Notes under the pieces: generated by a model
The model's input: only the letters and a program-made list of their open reading frames with translations
Told to the model about the DNA's origin: nothing
The model's database searches: none
Source: Nitrososphaerales archaeon
Lineage (GTDB): Archaea; Thermoproteota; Nitrososphaeria; Nitrososphaerales; Gagatemarchaeaceae
Assembly: GCA_032906765.1 (NCBI GenBank)
Contig: JAJTZB010000005.1
Location: 1 to 64,000 of the forward strand
Direction of reading: 5' to 3'
DNA length: 64,000 bases
Position numbers and translations under genes: made by a program
Shown: in pieces, positions 35,695 through 44,808 of the stretch
Position numbering within the stretch: position 1 is the stretch's first letter
Layout of the letters: each line of letters starts with the position of its first letter

Positions 35695-35714
35695 CGGGTC
35701 CGGTGGGATTCGAA
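35695..35714 (-). repeat. Partial copy of tRNA-Arg(TCT) 3' end (far copy)
   Basis: GGGTCCGGTGGGATTCGAAC matches the acceptor and T-arm of the tRNA at 36950-37056 with two changes, in the same orientation. Homology ends after the T-loop. GGCGGG flanks it, as at the nearer copy. Confidence 0.75.
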
Positions 35715-35795
35715 CTCTAATAGGCGTCAAAGCCTCGCTCTGGTAATCATTTTGGAGATAGCCAAGGCGTGGCTTGCTAGCAATTGGGTTGACTT

Positions 35796-36188
35796 CTACT
35801 TGCGATTCCTCGGGTCGTCATTCTCGTCCAAGTAATGGATGTCGAAAGGTTCGTACCCGTAGGCAAGAAAGACGCATTCCTCTGGACAATCGACAATGTA
35901 TTGCATCTTCCTAGGTAGGAAGAAGAAGCCACCTCGTCCGATTCTGACCTCCTGCCATCCTGTCCGACGAATTATCATCGACCCTTCGATTATTGCTACC
36001 CAGACGTCATTCGTATGCCAATGCATTGGCACAGCGTACTTTGCAGGGAATTTCCCGAAGAAGGCGTAGTTGCCCTCTGGAGGATTCCCGAAGACGTTGA
36101 AGGAATGGGCACCTGGAGGAAGAGTCTCCTTAGGTTTCCAATGGAAATCTCTTGGGTTGGAAGCCCGCAATGGGTCGCTTTGTGCCAT
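35796..36188 (-). CDS. Cupin-domain protein
   Basis: The 130-residue single cupin domain carries metal ligands in MHWHTNDVWVAIIEGSM (HxH and Glu) and a second motif FFFLPRKMQYIVDC. It resembles small cupins of the ChrR/AraC-sensor kind. It is the only gene between the two tRNA-Arg 3' fragments and is oriented like the tRNA. No specific role is evident. Confidence 0.7.
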   Translation of the reverse strand: MAQSDPLRASNPRDFHWKPKETLPPGAHSFNVFGNPPEGNYAFFGKFPAKYAVPMHWHTNDVWVAIIEGSMIIRRTGWQEVRIGRGGFFFLPRKMQYIVDCPEECVFLAYGYEPFDIHYLDENDDPRNRK

Positions 36189-36249
36189 TATCTCGGGTCC
36201 GAAGTTTCGGGAAGATTCCCTTTATTCCTTACGATACCCATTCAAAGGC

Positions 36250-36266
36250 GGGCCCGGTGGGAATCG
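36250..36266 (-). repeat. Partial copy of tRNA-Arg(TCT) 3' end (near copy)
   Basis: GCGGGCCCGGTGGGA is identical to the 3' end of the tRNA-Arg gene, in the same orientation, and homology is lost within the T-stem and loop. Confidence 0.75.
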
Positions 36267-36302
36267 CATGGAAAACCGTGGCAAGTTCGGACCTGAACTC
36301 TC

Positions 36303-36896
36303 CTAGATCGACCTTCTCATCAGAACGTTGCTTCTTCCGAAGGGGGCGACTTTCTTGAAGCCCTCGCGTTCGAACATCGATACGGTCCCAAACCATACAG
36401 CAAGAGCCCCCGACCGGACCGCAGGGTAGCCTTCGACAAGTCCTCCTCCCTTCTTCTCCATGCTGCGCAAGGCTGCCTTCAGCCCGGCAGTCGCTACTCC
36501 TTTTCTCCTGAACTTCCTGTCGACGACGAAGCATGTTATTCTCCAAAGTTTCTTACTATCATCTCCAAGGGCGAGCTTCTTGTATTTTCGACCGGCGTCA
36601 ACCCTAGGCAACTCCTCTTTCGGTCCGTATTGACACCACCCGACAGGTTCTCCCTTTGCGTAGACAAGAATCCCATGTGAACATCTCTCTTTCACGAGTT
36701 CCAACTTATCTTCTCGATTCTTTGCGATTCTCTCCTCTCTAGTCAAGCCCATCTTGTCGGCCCAACTTTTCAGAGAGTGCGGTCTCTGATAGTACATGCA
36801 CCAGCATCCACCCCACTCGCCGGGCTTTTCGAAGAGCCGCTCGAAGTCCGGCCATGTCTCCAGAGATAGCTCCCTGGTGACCAATTTCACTTCCAT
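36303..36896 (-). CDS. GNAT-family N-acetyltransferase
   Basis: The 197-residue protein has the acetyl-CoA-binding segment ITCFVVDRKFRRKGVATAGL (R-R-K-G-V-A) and a C-terminal FEREGFKKVAPFG typical of GNAT enzymes. The N-terminal GGCWCMYYQRPHSLKSW is characteristic of a GNAT subgroup found beside stress genes. It fills the interval between the near tRNA-Arg fragment and the tRNA gene. The substrate is unknown. Confidence 0.75.
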   Translation of the reverse strand: MEVKLVTRELSLETWPDFERLFEKPGEWGGCWCMYYQRPHSLKSWADKMGLTREERIAKNREDKLELVKERCSHGILVYAKGEPVGWCQYGPKEELPRVDAGRKYKKLALGDDSKKLWRITCFVVDRKFRRKGVATAGLKAALRSMEKKGGGLVEGYPAVRSGALAVWFGTVSMFEREGFKKVAPFGRSNVLMRRSI

Positions 36897-36949
36897 GTGA
36901 CTCTCAACTCCTGTGAACCACTGGCTTAAGGTTGACTTGGTGCTGAAGC

Positions 36950-37056
36950 GGGCCCGGTGGGATTTGAACCCACGACCTCTGCGAGCTTAGCTCTCTACAG
37001 CTTAGAAGGCTGCCACGCTATCCGTACTGCGCTCCTAAGATCTGCGCTACGGGCCC
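36950..37056 (-). tRNA. tRNA-Arg(TCT) with two non-canonical introns
   Basis: The 107-nt gene has acceptor GGGCCCG/CGGGCCC, an anticodon arm GCAGC-CTTCTAA-GCTGT (TCT) and T-arm GTGGG-TTCAAAT-CCCAC. It is about 31-33 nt too long. About 15 nt are extra in the D-arm region (GCGCAG is repeated at both edges, so the boundary is ambiguous), and about 16-18 nt lie between the anticodon stem and the variable loop (bounded by repeated AGAG). Removing both gives a normal 74-76 nt tRNA. Exact splice sites are not resolved. Confidence 0.88.
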
Positions 37057-37123
37057 AAGAACCTCGGCCGCCTCGATTCGAGATAAGCTTTTGCGGTTTC
37101 CAGAACCCGATTAATCCGAAGGG

Positions 37124-37130
37124 TTTTAAC
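37124..37130 (+). promoter_or_regulatory. TATA-like box for the phosphohexomutase gene
   Basis: TTTTAAC lies about 25 nt before the TTG at 37155, which supports that start over the open frame running back through the tRNA. Confidence 0.4.
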
Positions 37131-37154
37131 AGAACTGCGCCGGAACGGGCAGCC

Positions 37155-38522
37155 TTGGCTGTATCACAGCAGAGGCTCTTTGGTACAAACGGGGTCAGGT
37201 TCGTTCCTGGCGTCTCGCACGACCTCGACTTCGTGATAGCTCTCAGTGAGGCACTGGGAACGTACTTCGGAGAGGGGGAGGTCCTTCTCGGTCAGGACGG
37301 CAGGAACTCGAGTCCGGCCGTAGCCAACGCAACAGTGGCGGGCCTGATGAGTTCGGGTCGTGACGTGGCAGAGGCTGGTGTGGTCCCAACCCCGGCGCTG
37401 CAGTACGCGGTGAAGACTCTGGGCTTCAAGGGGGGCGTAATGGTGACGGCCTCCCACAATCCACCGGAGTACAACGGCCTGAAGGTGATGGGGCCAGAGG
37501 GGGTCGAGATACCAAGGCTGGACGAGCAGCGTATAGAGAAGGTCTTCTTCGACGGCGCACAGACGAGGGCTGACTGGAAGAGTGTGGGGGTGGCGCGCCA
37601 AGAGCCATCAGTTGTGAGAAATTACCTCAAGGGGGTGCTCTCGAAGGTGAACGCGAAGTCGATATCAGAAAGGAAGTTCACGGTCGTCATGGACCTGGGC
37701 AACGGGGCCCAGTGCGCGGCCGCTCCATACCTCGTGGAGGCGCTCGGCTGCAAGCTGATCACGCTCAACTCGATTCTGGATGGGAACTTCCTCGGAAGGG
37801 GCCCAGAGCCCACGCCGGATGCCCTGAAGGACCTCTCCCTCGCCGTTAGGTCTGTCGGGGCCGACCTCGGCGTTGCGTACGACGGAGACGGCGACAGGTC
37901 GATCTTCTGCGACGAGGACGGCAGAATCCTGTGGGGCGACCAAAGTGGTTGCCTCATCGCCGACTACCTCCTCGAGAAGAACCCAGACAGCACCGTTGTC
38001 ACCCCCGTGAGCTCCGGTCAGGCGATAGATGTCGTGGCGAAGAAGAGGGGCGGGAAGGTGATCAGGACCAAGGTCGGCAGCGTGGAGGTCTCCAGGACGA
38101 TGCTGGAGAGGAAGGCTCTCTTCGGCTTCGAAGAGAACGGGGGGTGCATCTACTCGCCGCACATACCCGTCAGAGACGGCGCGATGACAACCGCGCTGAT
38201 GTTAGAGTGCCTGGCGGCCAGGGGCGTCGCTTTCTCGCGGGCAGTGTCTTTCTCCGTCTCGAAGTTCTTCCAAGCAAAAATGAAGATTGAGATTGAGAAG
38301 AAGAAGGTCGGTGCAGTCATGAGGGCAGTGGAGAGGCAGGCGAAGGGAGAGGTCGAGCGCATCGATGGGCTCAAGATATTGACGGACGAGCACTCTTGGG
38401 TTCTGGTCAGGCCGAGCGGGACGGAGCCGATAATCAGAATCTTCACCGAGTCCCAGAGTCAGGAGAAGGCTGACGCTCTCACGAAGAGGTTCGCCAAAGT
38501 GATCAAGGCAGCCTCAGCGTAA
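37155..38522 (+). CDS. Phosphoglucosamine/phosphomannomutase family protein
   Basis: The 455-residue alpha-D-phosphohexomutase has an N-terminal FGTNGVR, the phosphoserine loop VTASHNPPEYNG, the metal loop AYDGDGDRS, the sugar loop FGFEENGG and the phosphate-binding RPSGTEPIIRIF. It interconverts 1- and 6-phosphates of glucosamine, mannose or glucose; FEENGG with RPSGTEP leans towards GlmM-like archaeal enzymes. The TTG start was chosen because upstream sequence is the tRNA. It converges on thiL with a 9-nt overlap. Confidence 0.88.
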   Translation: MAVSQQRLFGTNGVRFVPGVSHDLDFVIALSEALGTYFGEGEVLLGQDGRNSSPAVANATVAGLMSSGRDVAEAGVVPTPALQYAVKTLGFKGGVMVTASHNPPEYNGLKVMGPEGVEIPRLDEQRIEKVFFDGAQTRADWKSVGVARQEPSVVRNYLKGVLSKVNAKSISERKFTVVMDLGNGAQCAAAPYLVEALGCKLITLNSILDGNFLGRGPEPTPDALKDLSLAVRSVGADLGVAYDGDGDRSIFCDEDGRILWGDQSGCLIADYLLEKNPDSTVVTPVSSGQAIDVVAKKRGGKVIRTKVGSVEVSRTMLERKALFGFEENGGCIYSPHIPVRDGAMTTALMLECLAARGVAFSRAVSFSVSKFFQAKMKIEIEKKKVGAVMRAVERQAKGEVERIDGLKILTDEHSWVLVRPSGTEPIIRIFTESQSQEKADALTKRFAKVIKAASA

Positions 38523-39461
38523 GTGGACCCATCCTGCGTCTTCGATTGGTTTCGTCCCGTTTCGCGAGCGCAGCGTGACCCGTCCGCTGCGGCCTGTCAC
38601 CCTGCCGATTTCGAAGATCCTCCCCCCGTTTCTCTCCGCGACCCTGCTCGCCCCCGAGAACCTTCTTGCCTTCATCGTCCCGACGATCAGGTACTCTTCC
38701 CCTCCCTCAAGGACCAAGCGCCTTGCCGAGAGTTTGTTAGCCTTCGCGAACTCCTCCACGCCATCGGCTGTCGGGAGTGTGTGAATCTCCATCCCGACCC
38801 CGCTCGCCCTGGCCAGCGCGTGAAGGCTCCTCGCCAGACCGTCGCTCGAGTCCATCGATGACGTCCAGAAGCCGGCAAGAGCGAGCCCAAGTCGCAAGTT
38901 CGGCGTGGGTGAAAGGACGCTCTTCACGGCTGCCCTGCGGAAGCCCGCGGCAGCCTTCGCTCCTCTGATGAGAATCTGTAGTCCGGCGGGTGGACAGCCG
39001 AAGAGCCCCGTGGTCGCGACGATGTCTCCTTGCTTGGCTCCCCCTCTCCCGACGACGTGTCCGCCGAAGCCGACCATCGTGCAATCCACCACAAGTTCCT
39101 TTGCCTCATTGGTGTCGCCGCCTACGAGTCTCACGGCCCATTCTCTCGATGCGTCCCTGAACCCGAGGGCCAGGTCGTCGATGTCGCGGCTGCCCATCTT
39201 TTTGGGGACGCCCAACGAGACCATGTACGAATCAGGTTTGACGCCTTTGGCGGCGAAGTCGCTCACGCACATCGCGACAGCCTTCCGGCCAGCCTGCCTG
39301 AACGTCATACCCCTCGGGACGTCGGTGCTCTCCACAAGCATGTCCACCTTCAGGACGAGCTTCTTCCCTGCGACAGGCACGATCGCCACGTCGTCTCCTA
39401 TCTTCCCGTAGCCCCTCGGAAGCCTTCCAGTGAACCTGAGGACCGACCCGATTATCTCCAA
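38514..39461 (-). CDS. thiL: Thiamine-monophosphate kinase ThiL
   Basis: The 315-residue protein is in the PurM/ThiL ATP-grasp-like superfamily. It shows IGDDVAIVP, DMLVESTDVPRGMTFRQAG, CVSDFAAKGVKP, GGDTNEAKELVVDCTMVGF and MDSSDGLARSLHALA. It phosphorylates thiamine phosphate to the diphosphate. It lies 13 nt downstream of the second phosphohexomutase gene in the same direction, so the two are probably co-transcribed. Confidence 0.9.
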   Translation of the reverse strand: MEIIGSVLRFTGRLPRGYGKIGDDVAIVPVAGKKLVLKVDMLVESTDVPRGMTFRQAGRKAVAMCVSDFAAKGVKPDSYMVSLGVPKKMGSRDIDDLALGFRDASREWAVRLVGGDTNEAKELVVDCTMVGFGGHVVGRGGAKQGDIVATTGLFGCPPAGLQILIRGAKAAAGFRRAAVKSVLSPTPNLRLGLALAGFWTSSMDSSDGLARSLHALARASGVGMEIHTLPTADGVEEFAKANKLSARRLVLEGGEEYLIVGTMKARRFSGASRVAERNGGRIFEIGRVTGRSGRVTLRSRNGTKPIEDAGWVHLR

Positions 39462-39474
39462 TTCGTCTGGCGTG

Positions 39475-40776
39475 CTACCTGCTCATCTCCCTGACCCTGT
39501 TCGAGTACACTTTGACTATCTTGGCCGCCTCCTGCGCTGTCTTTGCCTCGACCGACACCCTCATGACGTCCTCTGTGTTAGAGGGACGGACGAGGACCCA
39601 CGACCCACGCGAGAGGCGAATCTTCACTCCATCAGTCGTGTCTGCACCTTGGTGTTCGGCAGCGAGCCTCTTGATCGCTTTCATCGCCTTCTGGCGTGGC
39701 ATCGGAAAGGCGTCCCTTGCCTGCTGGTAGCTCCTCACCTCGTTGTAGAACCCCGGACCTTTCTCCTTCAGACCCTCGATGATCAGGAGCGCCGCGAGCA
39801 TAGAGTCCCTGCAGTAGTTGAACGAGGCATCAATCAAGCCGCCGCTGCTTCCCTCACCCCCAATCTCGACCATCTCCTCGTGCATCATCTCTACTACGTT
39901 CGCCTCGCCGACCTTCGACCTGAACACCTTCCCTCCGTGCTTGCCCACCACTTCGTCCACAGCGGAAGTGGTGTCCACAGAGACGACCACGTCCTTCCGC
40001 TCCGACTCGAGCAGAGCGCGAGAGATAGCAAGACTCAGCATGTAGTCTCCCGTCCTCTTCCTTCCGTCGCCGTCCACGATGACCAGCCTATCGCCGTCGC
40101 AGTCGAACCCAAGTCCGATGGCGCACCCACCCGCCTTGGTCATCTTCTGGAGGGCGGTCAGCTCGTCCTTTGTGGGGTCAATCTTCCTGTTGAATATCCC
40201 GTAGCTGTCGTTGATTGAGACCACATCGCACCCGAGCCTCCTCAGCACGGGGACAGCGTGGGAGATGGCGGCCCCGCCTCCCAGGTCGAGCGCCACCCTG
40301 ACGCCGTCGAACGAATCTTCACCGAACCTGCGCACCAGGTCGTCGTTGTAGCTGGCCTTCGGCTGGTGCTTCAGCCTCCCTCGCGCGAAACCCCCTATCT
40401 GACCTTCCGCCTTCCCGACGACCTTGTCGACGACTTCGGACCCTACGCCCATACCGTCGACGATGAACTTCAACCCGTTGAACTCTGGCTCGTTATGCGA
40501 CGCCGTGACCATGATGGCTGGCCTCTTCCGGGTGAGGCTCTCCCTGAACAGCGCAGGCGTGGATATCACCCCGTAGTCAACGACCTCGGCCCCGCTGGCC
40601 AAGAGTGCGCCTACGACAGCCCTCTTGATGACCTCCCCAGTGCTCCTCGTGTCCCTGGCGATGAGGAACCCATCAGACCCCGTGATCCGAGCGAAGTTCG
40701 ACGCGAACCTGGCGAAGTCTGCAAGCGAGATGTCTGCGTTGAGTATCCCCCTGATGCCGCTGACCGAGGCGATCAT
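39475..40776 (-). CDS. Phosphomannomutase/phosphoglucomutase family protein
   Basis: The 433-residue phosphohexomutase is distinct from the one at 37155. The Ser loop is VTASHNEPEFNGLK, the metal loop GFDCDGDRLVIVD, the sugar loop GGEGSSGG and the phosphate loop RPSNTEDVMRV. The EGSSGG and SNTED variants suggest specificity different from the first gene; archaeal genomes often keep several paralogues. It is co-oriented with thiL. Confidence 0.87.
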   Translation of the reverse strand: MIASVSGIRGILNADISLADFARFASNFARITGSDGFLIARDTRSTGEVIKRAVVGALLASGAEVVDYGVISTPALFRESLTRKRPAIMVTASHNEPEFNGLKFIVDGMGVGSEVVDKVVGKAEGQIGGFARGRLKHQPKASYNDDLVRRFGEDSFDGVRVALDLGGGAAISHAVPVLRRLGCDVVSINDSYGIFNRKIDPTKDELTALQKMTKAGGCAIGLGFDCDGDRLVIVDGDGRKRTGDYMLSLAISRALLESERKDVVVSVDTTSAVDEVVGKHGGKVFRSKVGEANVVEMMHEEMVEIGGEGSSGGLIDASFNYCRDSMLAALLIIEGLKEKGPGFYNEVRSYQQARDAFPMPRQKAMKAIKRLAAEHQGADTTDGVKIRLSRGSWVLVRPSNTEDVMRVSVEAKTAQEAAKIVKVYSNRVREMSR

Positions 40777-40841
40777 AGGTCCACGCCTCTTGTGATATGC
40801 GGGGCGTCATAAAGAATCCTCGACGAGTGACGGCTGGTGGC

Positions 40842-41090
40842 TCAGCCGCCCACGGGTGCCCCGCAGGAGGAACCGAGCGCGGCATAGTAGATGGCCCTCC
40901 CGAACCCGTCGAAGACGAACAGGACTATCTTCTCCACTCCGTCTGTGTCAACTCCATCAAAGACATCGGACGGCAGCCTCCTCGTACCGCCGACCCCGAG
41001 AAGCTCCAGCACACTATCGTGAATGTTGGAAAGACGGCATGAGTCATACTTCGATGGGAGTGTGCCCTTCTCCAGATCGAGACGGAACAT
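40842..41090 (-). pseudogene. N-terminal remnant of an alkaline-phosphatase-superfamily gene
   Basis: The 82-residue frame carries LLGVGGTRRLPSDVFDG and EKIVLFVFDGFG, which look like the start of a type I phosphodiesterase/nucleotide pyrophosphatase, including the first metal Asp. The rest of the usual 350-400 residue enzyme is missing; after FDGFG the sequence is unrelated. I read it as a truncated relic. Confidence 0.5.
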
Positions 41091-41166
41091 CTGCGATTGG
41101 CCTATCCCACCGGGACATTCTCCGGTTCTGAAACTTCAGCCAGCAATGATACTTGTATGCACTTGG

Positions 41167-42693
41167 CTATTTCGCCAGCCTGCTTCTTCTCCAGATGACA
41201 TACGTGAACCCTGCCACGACGAAGACAACAGCGACAGCACCGCCCGCGATGACGTACAACAATCCGGCGGAAGTTGGTGGAGGCTGCGTCGACTGCTGAC
41301 TTGAAGACGATGAGGTGGACGAGGGCGGCGACTGCTGAACAAAATTAGCAGGCTCTATCAATGCCTGCAAGGGAGCTTGGTTGAAGTCAAACATGGAGAA
41401 CATGTCGTTTGTACCGACGTAGGCATCTCGCGTTCCAAGACTAGACAGATGGAAATTGGTCTCTGCGAACTTGAGTAAGGACCCAAATTCATACTGCGTG
41501 TGGTCAATGTAGTGGGGCTTTACCCATGGAGAGATCACTAGCGTCGGAACCCTGAACCCAAGGCCGAAGTAATCCACCTGCGGTGGAACGACATGGTCAT
41601 AGAAACCTCCCCAATCATCCCAGGTCAGGACTATGGCTGTTGAATTCCAGTAGGGGCTCTTCATCACGGTGTTCACGAGATACGCGACGTAGTCCATCCC
41701 GGCATCACTTCTTGCTGGGGGGTGTTCGCTCGTGTCCATCCCGATGAAGCTGGAAGGGAGTGTGGGAGGGTTCCAAGACCCTGGTATTACCCAGGAGACA
41801 GCCGCCAGTTTCCCCGATAGTATGTCAGAGCTGAAGTACTGGGTGCTCTTGATGTGCTCACCGATCAACTGAGGATTCTTTTGGAAGTAACTGAATTCGG
41901 GAAGGACGTTCCAGGCGCTGGGCGCGGTGGGTACTGGGTCGCCGTCGTACCAGTTCCAGGATGTGTTGGTCATGGTCAGCTCTTGGGCCAGGGTCCCCCA
42001 AGCCAAAGTCAGGTTGTCATAGGGATAGGAGCCTGCCAGGTTATCTACGATTCCACCATTCGAGACAAAGCTGTAGTTGAGTCCGGTCACAGGCCCGCTT
42101 GAGCCTGACGCGATGTAAAGGTGGTTGGGGAAGCTGCCACCCATCAGAGAAGAGAAGAAGTTGTCGCAAAGAACGTAGTGATCGGCGTAGTCCCAGTAAT
42201 ACGGAATATCTGTCCGGCCATAGTAGCCCATCGTCTCGGCGTTTCCACCCTGTGCGTTTATGAAACCATCCATCTTCCCGTTGTCATAGGCTACGTGCGC
42301 CGCGGACCATGCATTGGTCAGGAGGCCGGCGCTTTCGCTAGTTAGATGATGCGGCAAGTACTTGGAGGTGTCGAGCGTCAGTTGGCTCGGATCGGATACC
42401 CCCGGGGGGAGCTCGTCCCCGACTAGGTAAATTGGCTGGCTGTCCGCCAAGAGATACGGGCTGTAGCGAGTGGAGTTCTGCACAGCTGGATTGGCGGGGA
42501 TGGAGAGACCGGCCGGAAATCCGTTGGCCCCAGGATAGGTCCCGAAGTAGTTGTCGAAAGAGTGGTTCTCCTGCACTATGAAGATTATGTGCTGAATCTT
42601 ATTCGTCGACGAGCCGGCTGCCATGGGTGTCAAGGAACTCGTGACGAAAAGGGCAGAAATCAAGACAGCCGACAGGGTCATGCGTCTCTTCAA
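41167..42693 (-). CDS. Secreted, membrane-anchored phosphoesterase (phospholipase C/AcpA family)
   Basis: The 508-residue protein has an N-terminal signal peptide ([20 protein letters not shown]), a phosphoesterase-family domain starting with [20 protein letters not shown], and later family blocks [17 protein letters not shown] and [13 protein letters not shown] Ser/Thr/Pro/Gln linker and a C-terminal membrane helix ([20 protein letters not shown]) ending in Arg/Lys complete it. It should act outside the cell on phosphate esters. A second phosphoesterase is encoded at 50051. Confidence 0.87.
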   Translation of the reverse strand: MKRRMTLSAVLISALFVTSSLTPMAAGSSTNKIQHIIFIVQENHSFDNYFGTYPGANGFPAGLSIPANPAVQNSTRYSPYLLADSQPIYLVGDELPPGVSDPSQLTLDTSKYLPHHLTSESAGLLTNAWSAAHVAYDNGKMDGFINAQGGNAETMGYYGRTDIPYYWDYADHYVLCDNFFSSLMGGSFPNHLYIASGSSGPVTGLNYSFVSNGGIVDNLAGSYPYDNLTLAWGTLAQELTMTNTSWNWYDGDPVPTAPSAWNVLPEFSYFQKNPQLIGEHIKSTQYFSSDILSGKLAAVSWVIPGSWNPPTLPSSFIGMDTSEHPPARSDAGMDYVAYLVNTVMKSPYWNSTAIVLTWDDWGGFYDHVVPPQVDYFGLGFRVPTLVISPWVKPHYIDHTQYEFGSLLKFAETNFHLSSLGTRDAYVGTNDMFSMFDFNQAPLQALIEPANFVQQSPPSSTSSSSSQQSTQPPPTSAGLLYVIAGGAVAVVFVVAGFTYVIWRRSRLAK

Positions 42694-42778
42694 AGAACCC
42701 CACGCTTTGTCCCCGTCGGGAATTTAGCTCTATTGCAATCACGCGACCGCCTGCCGCGTCCAGTTCTTGCTAATGGCA

Positions 42779-43819
42779 TCATTGCATTGCGGGTTCCTCG
42801 ACACCCTTTGGCGCAATAGGTTGAAAGTTCTCCTGCACTTGGACCTTTCCCTGAGCCACGAGTTCGAGATTGTGACACGCAACCAGGTGAATGCCCGACG
42901 CCTTGGAGAGTCTTGGTTCTTCTTCGAAGCAGATGGAGGTGGCATAGGGGCACCTTGTGTTGAATCGACATCCTCTTGGCGGGTTTCTCGGGCTCGGGAG
43001 TTCCCCCCTAAGCCTGAATCCGAGGAAGCCGGAAGACTTGGTGGGAGTTGTTGAGATGAGGGCTTGAGTGTAGGGATGCTTCGGGGTGGCGAAGAGTTCC
43101 AATGCGTCTCCGACCTCGACGATCTTGCCCATGTACATCACAGCGATCTTGTCACAGACGCGTCCCACAACGTTCAGATCATGGGAAATGTAGAAGTAGG
43201 TGAGCCCGAACTTCTCTTGGAGGTCAATCAGGAGGTTCAGGAGTTGAGCCTGGATCGAGACGTCCAGCGCTGACGTAGGCTCGTCTAGAACCATGAATTT
43301 TGGCTTCCGCACAAGAGCCCTCGCTATTGCGACCCTCTGGCTCTGCCCACCGCTCAGCTCGTGGGGGAACCTATCGATGAAGTAATCAGGGAGCCCCACC
43401 GCGGCTAAGGACTGCAATACGAGCGCCCTCCTTTCGGACCAGGGGACGTGGCCGGCAGCCAGGGGCTCTGATATTGACTGCTCCACGGTCCAAGTGGGGT
43501 CAAGGGACGAGATGGGGTTCTGATAGACGTAGGAGACTTGGCTGCTCCATTTCGCGCGTTCCTTGCCCTTCAGCGAGGCAATGTCTATGCCTTCCATGTA
43601 GACCTTGCCGGCGGTGGGCTCGAGCAGCCTTAGTATGCTCATCCCAAGCGTGCTCTTCCCGCAGCCCGACTCGCCAACCAGCCCGAAGATGGTGTTCTGC
43701 TCTATTTCGAAGCTCACGTCGTCAACCGCCCGGACGTACTGCTTCCGAGTGAACGGGAGTCGGCTCACGGGGAAGTACTTCTTGAGTGACTGAATCGAGA
43801 CAAGAACAGTCGTCTTCAA
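42779..43819 (-). CDS. Peptide-type ABC transporter ATP-binding protein (OppF-like)
   Basis: The 346-residue ATPase has Walker A GESGCGKSTLGM, signature LSGGQSQRVAIARAL, Walker B FMVLDEPTSALD and the oligopeptide-family C-terminal extension with CRFNTRCPYATSICFEEEP. It is the last gene of a five-gene operon transcribed from 48507 and starts 7 nt after the OppD-like stop. Confidence 0.9.
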   Translation of the reverse strand: MKTTVLVSIQSLKKYFPVSRLPFTRKQYVRAVDDVSFEIEQNTIFGLVGESGCGKSTLGMSILRLLEPTAGKVYMEGIDIASLKGKERAKWSSQVSYVYQNPISSLDPTWTVEQSISEPLAAGHVPWSERRALVLQSLAAVGLPDYFIDRFPHELSGGQSQRVAIARALVRKPKFMVLDEPTSALDVSIQAQLLNLLIDLQEKFGLTYFYISHDLNVVGRVCDKIAVMYMGKIVEVGDALELFATPKHPYTQALISTTPTKSSGFLGFRLRGELPSPRNPPRGCRFNTRCPYATSICFEEEPRLSKASGIHLVACHNLELVAQGKVQVQENFQPIAPKGVEEPAMQ

Positions 43820-43825
43820 TCACAC

Positions 43826-44806
43826 CTAGTAGAGGTGGCAGGCGACCTCGTGCCGAGGAGCAACAGCCCTGAAAGCGGGGTCCTCCACTTTGCATCGATC
43901 AAATGCAAAGGGACACCTCGGATGGAACTTGCAGCCACTTGGGATGGAGCGCAAGTCAGGGACGTTTCCTTTGATTGATTGAAGCTGTTTCGGTTCGGAG
44001 GTGCTCCTTCGCGGCCTTGGGATTGCTGAAAAGAGTGCCTGGGTGTACGGGTGCTTCGGATTTGAGAAAATGTCAGAAACCTTACCCGTCTCCACCACGC
44101 TCCCTGCGTACATGACAGCAACGCTGTCGCAGACAACAGACACCACATCCAAGCTGTGTGTGATGAAGAGCATGGAAAAGGCGTGTTCACGCTTCAGCCG
44201 AGAGAGGAGCTCTAGGATCTGCACCTGAATGGTTGCGTCTACCGCTGATGTTGGCTCGTCGGCCATGATTAGGTCCGGCTGGGTCGAAAGTGCCATGGCT
44301 ATCATGACTCTCTGCTGCATTCCGCCGCTGAGCTGGAATGGGTAGGATTCGAGCACCTGCTCCGGGTCGGGAAGCTCCACCGATTTCAGACACTCCAGTG
44401 CCAGGCGCCGCGCTTCTACTTTGCTCACGCCCCTGTGCAGCTCAAGCACTCTCCCGAGCTGGTCCTTTACGCGGAAGAGGGGGTTCAACGAAGTCATTGG
44501 GTCCTGGAAGACCATCGAGATTTTCTTGCCACGGATTCCCTTCAGTCTGTTCTCAGGGAGGTCCAAGATCGAGGTTCCGTCGAAGATAACCTTGCCTGAG
44601 CGGTAGACAGCATTGGGGGGTAATAACCGGATTATTGCATAGGCGAGCGTCGACTTCCCCGAACCAGACTCCCCGACGATTCCAAGCATCTGTGAAGGCT
44701 GGAGAGAAAGGCTCACCTTGTTCAAAGCATGCACCGCGCCCTGGCGGGAGAGGTAGTCCAGGGAAAGGTCCCTGACCTGCAAGAGCTCGCCGCTGTCGGA
44801 GCCCAA
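43826..44806 (-). CDS. Peptide-type ABC transporter ATP-binding protein (OppD-like)
   Basis: The 326-residue ATPase has Walker A GESGSGKSTLAY, signature LSGGMQQRVMIAMAL, Walker B LIMADEPTSAVD and the C-terminal Cys-containing extension CKFHPRCPFAFDRCK of the oligopeptide family. It starts 3 nt after the permease gene stop. It forms a heterodimer with the OppF-like subunit. Confidence 0.9.
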   Translation of the reverse strand: MGSDSGELLQVRDLSLDYLSRQGAVHALNKVSLSLQPSQMLGIVGESGSGKSTLAYAIIRLLPPNAVYRSGKVIFDGTSILDLPENRLKGIRGKKISMVFQDPMTSLNPLFRVKDQLGRVLELHRGVSKVEARRLALECLKSVELPDPEQVLESYPFQLSGGMQQRVMIAMALSTQPDLIMADEPTSAVDATIQVQILELLSRLKREHAFSMLFITHSLDVVSVVCDSVAVMYAGSVVETGKVSDIFSNPKHPYTQALFSAIPRPRRSTSEPKQLQSIKGNVPDLRSIPSGCKFHPRCPFAFDRCKVEDPAFRAVAPRHEVACHLY

Positions 44807-44808
44807 TC

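Noticed and set aside
36957-37154. N-terminal extension of the phosphohexomutase frame
   Set aside because: It runs through the tRNA-Arg gene. Family homology begins at the FGTNGVR region, and a TATA-like box precedes the TTG at 37155.
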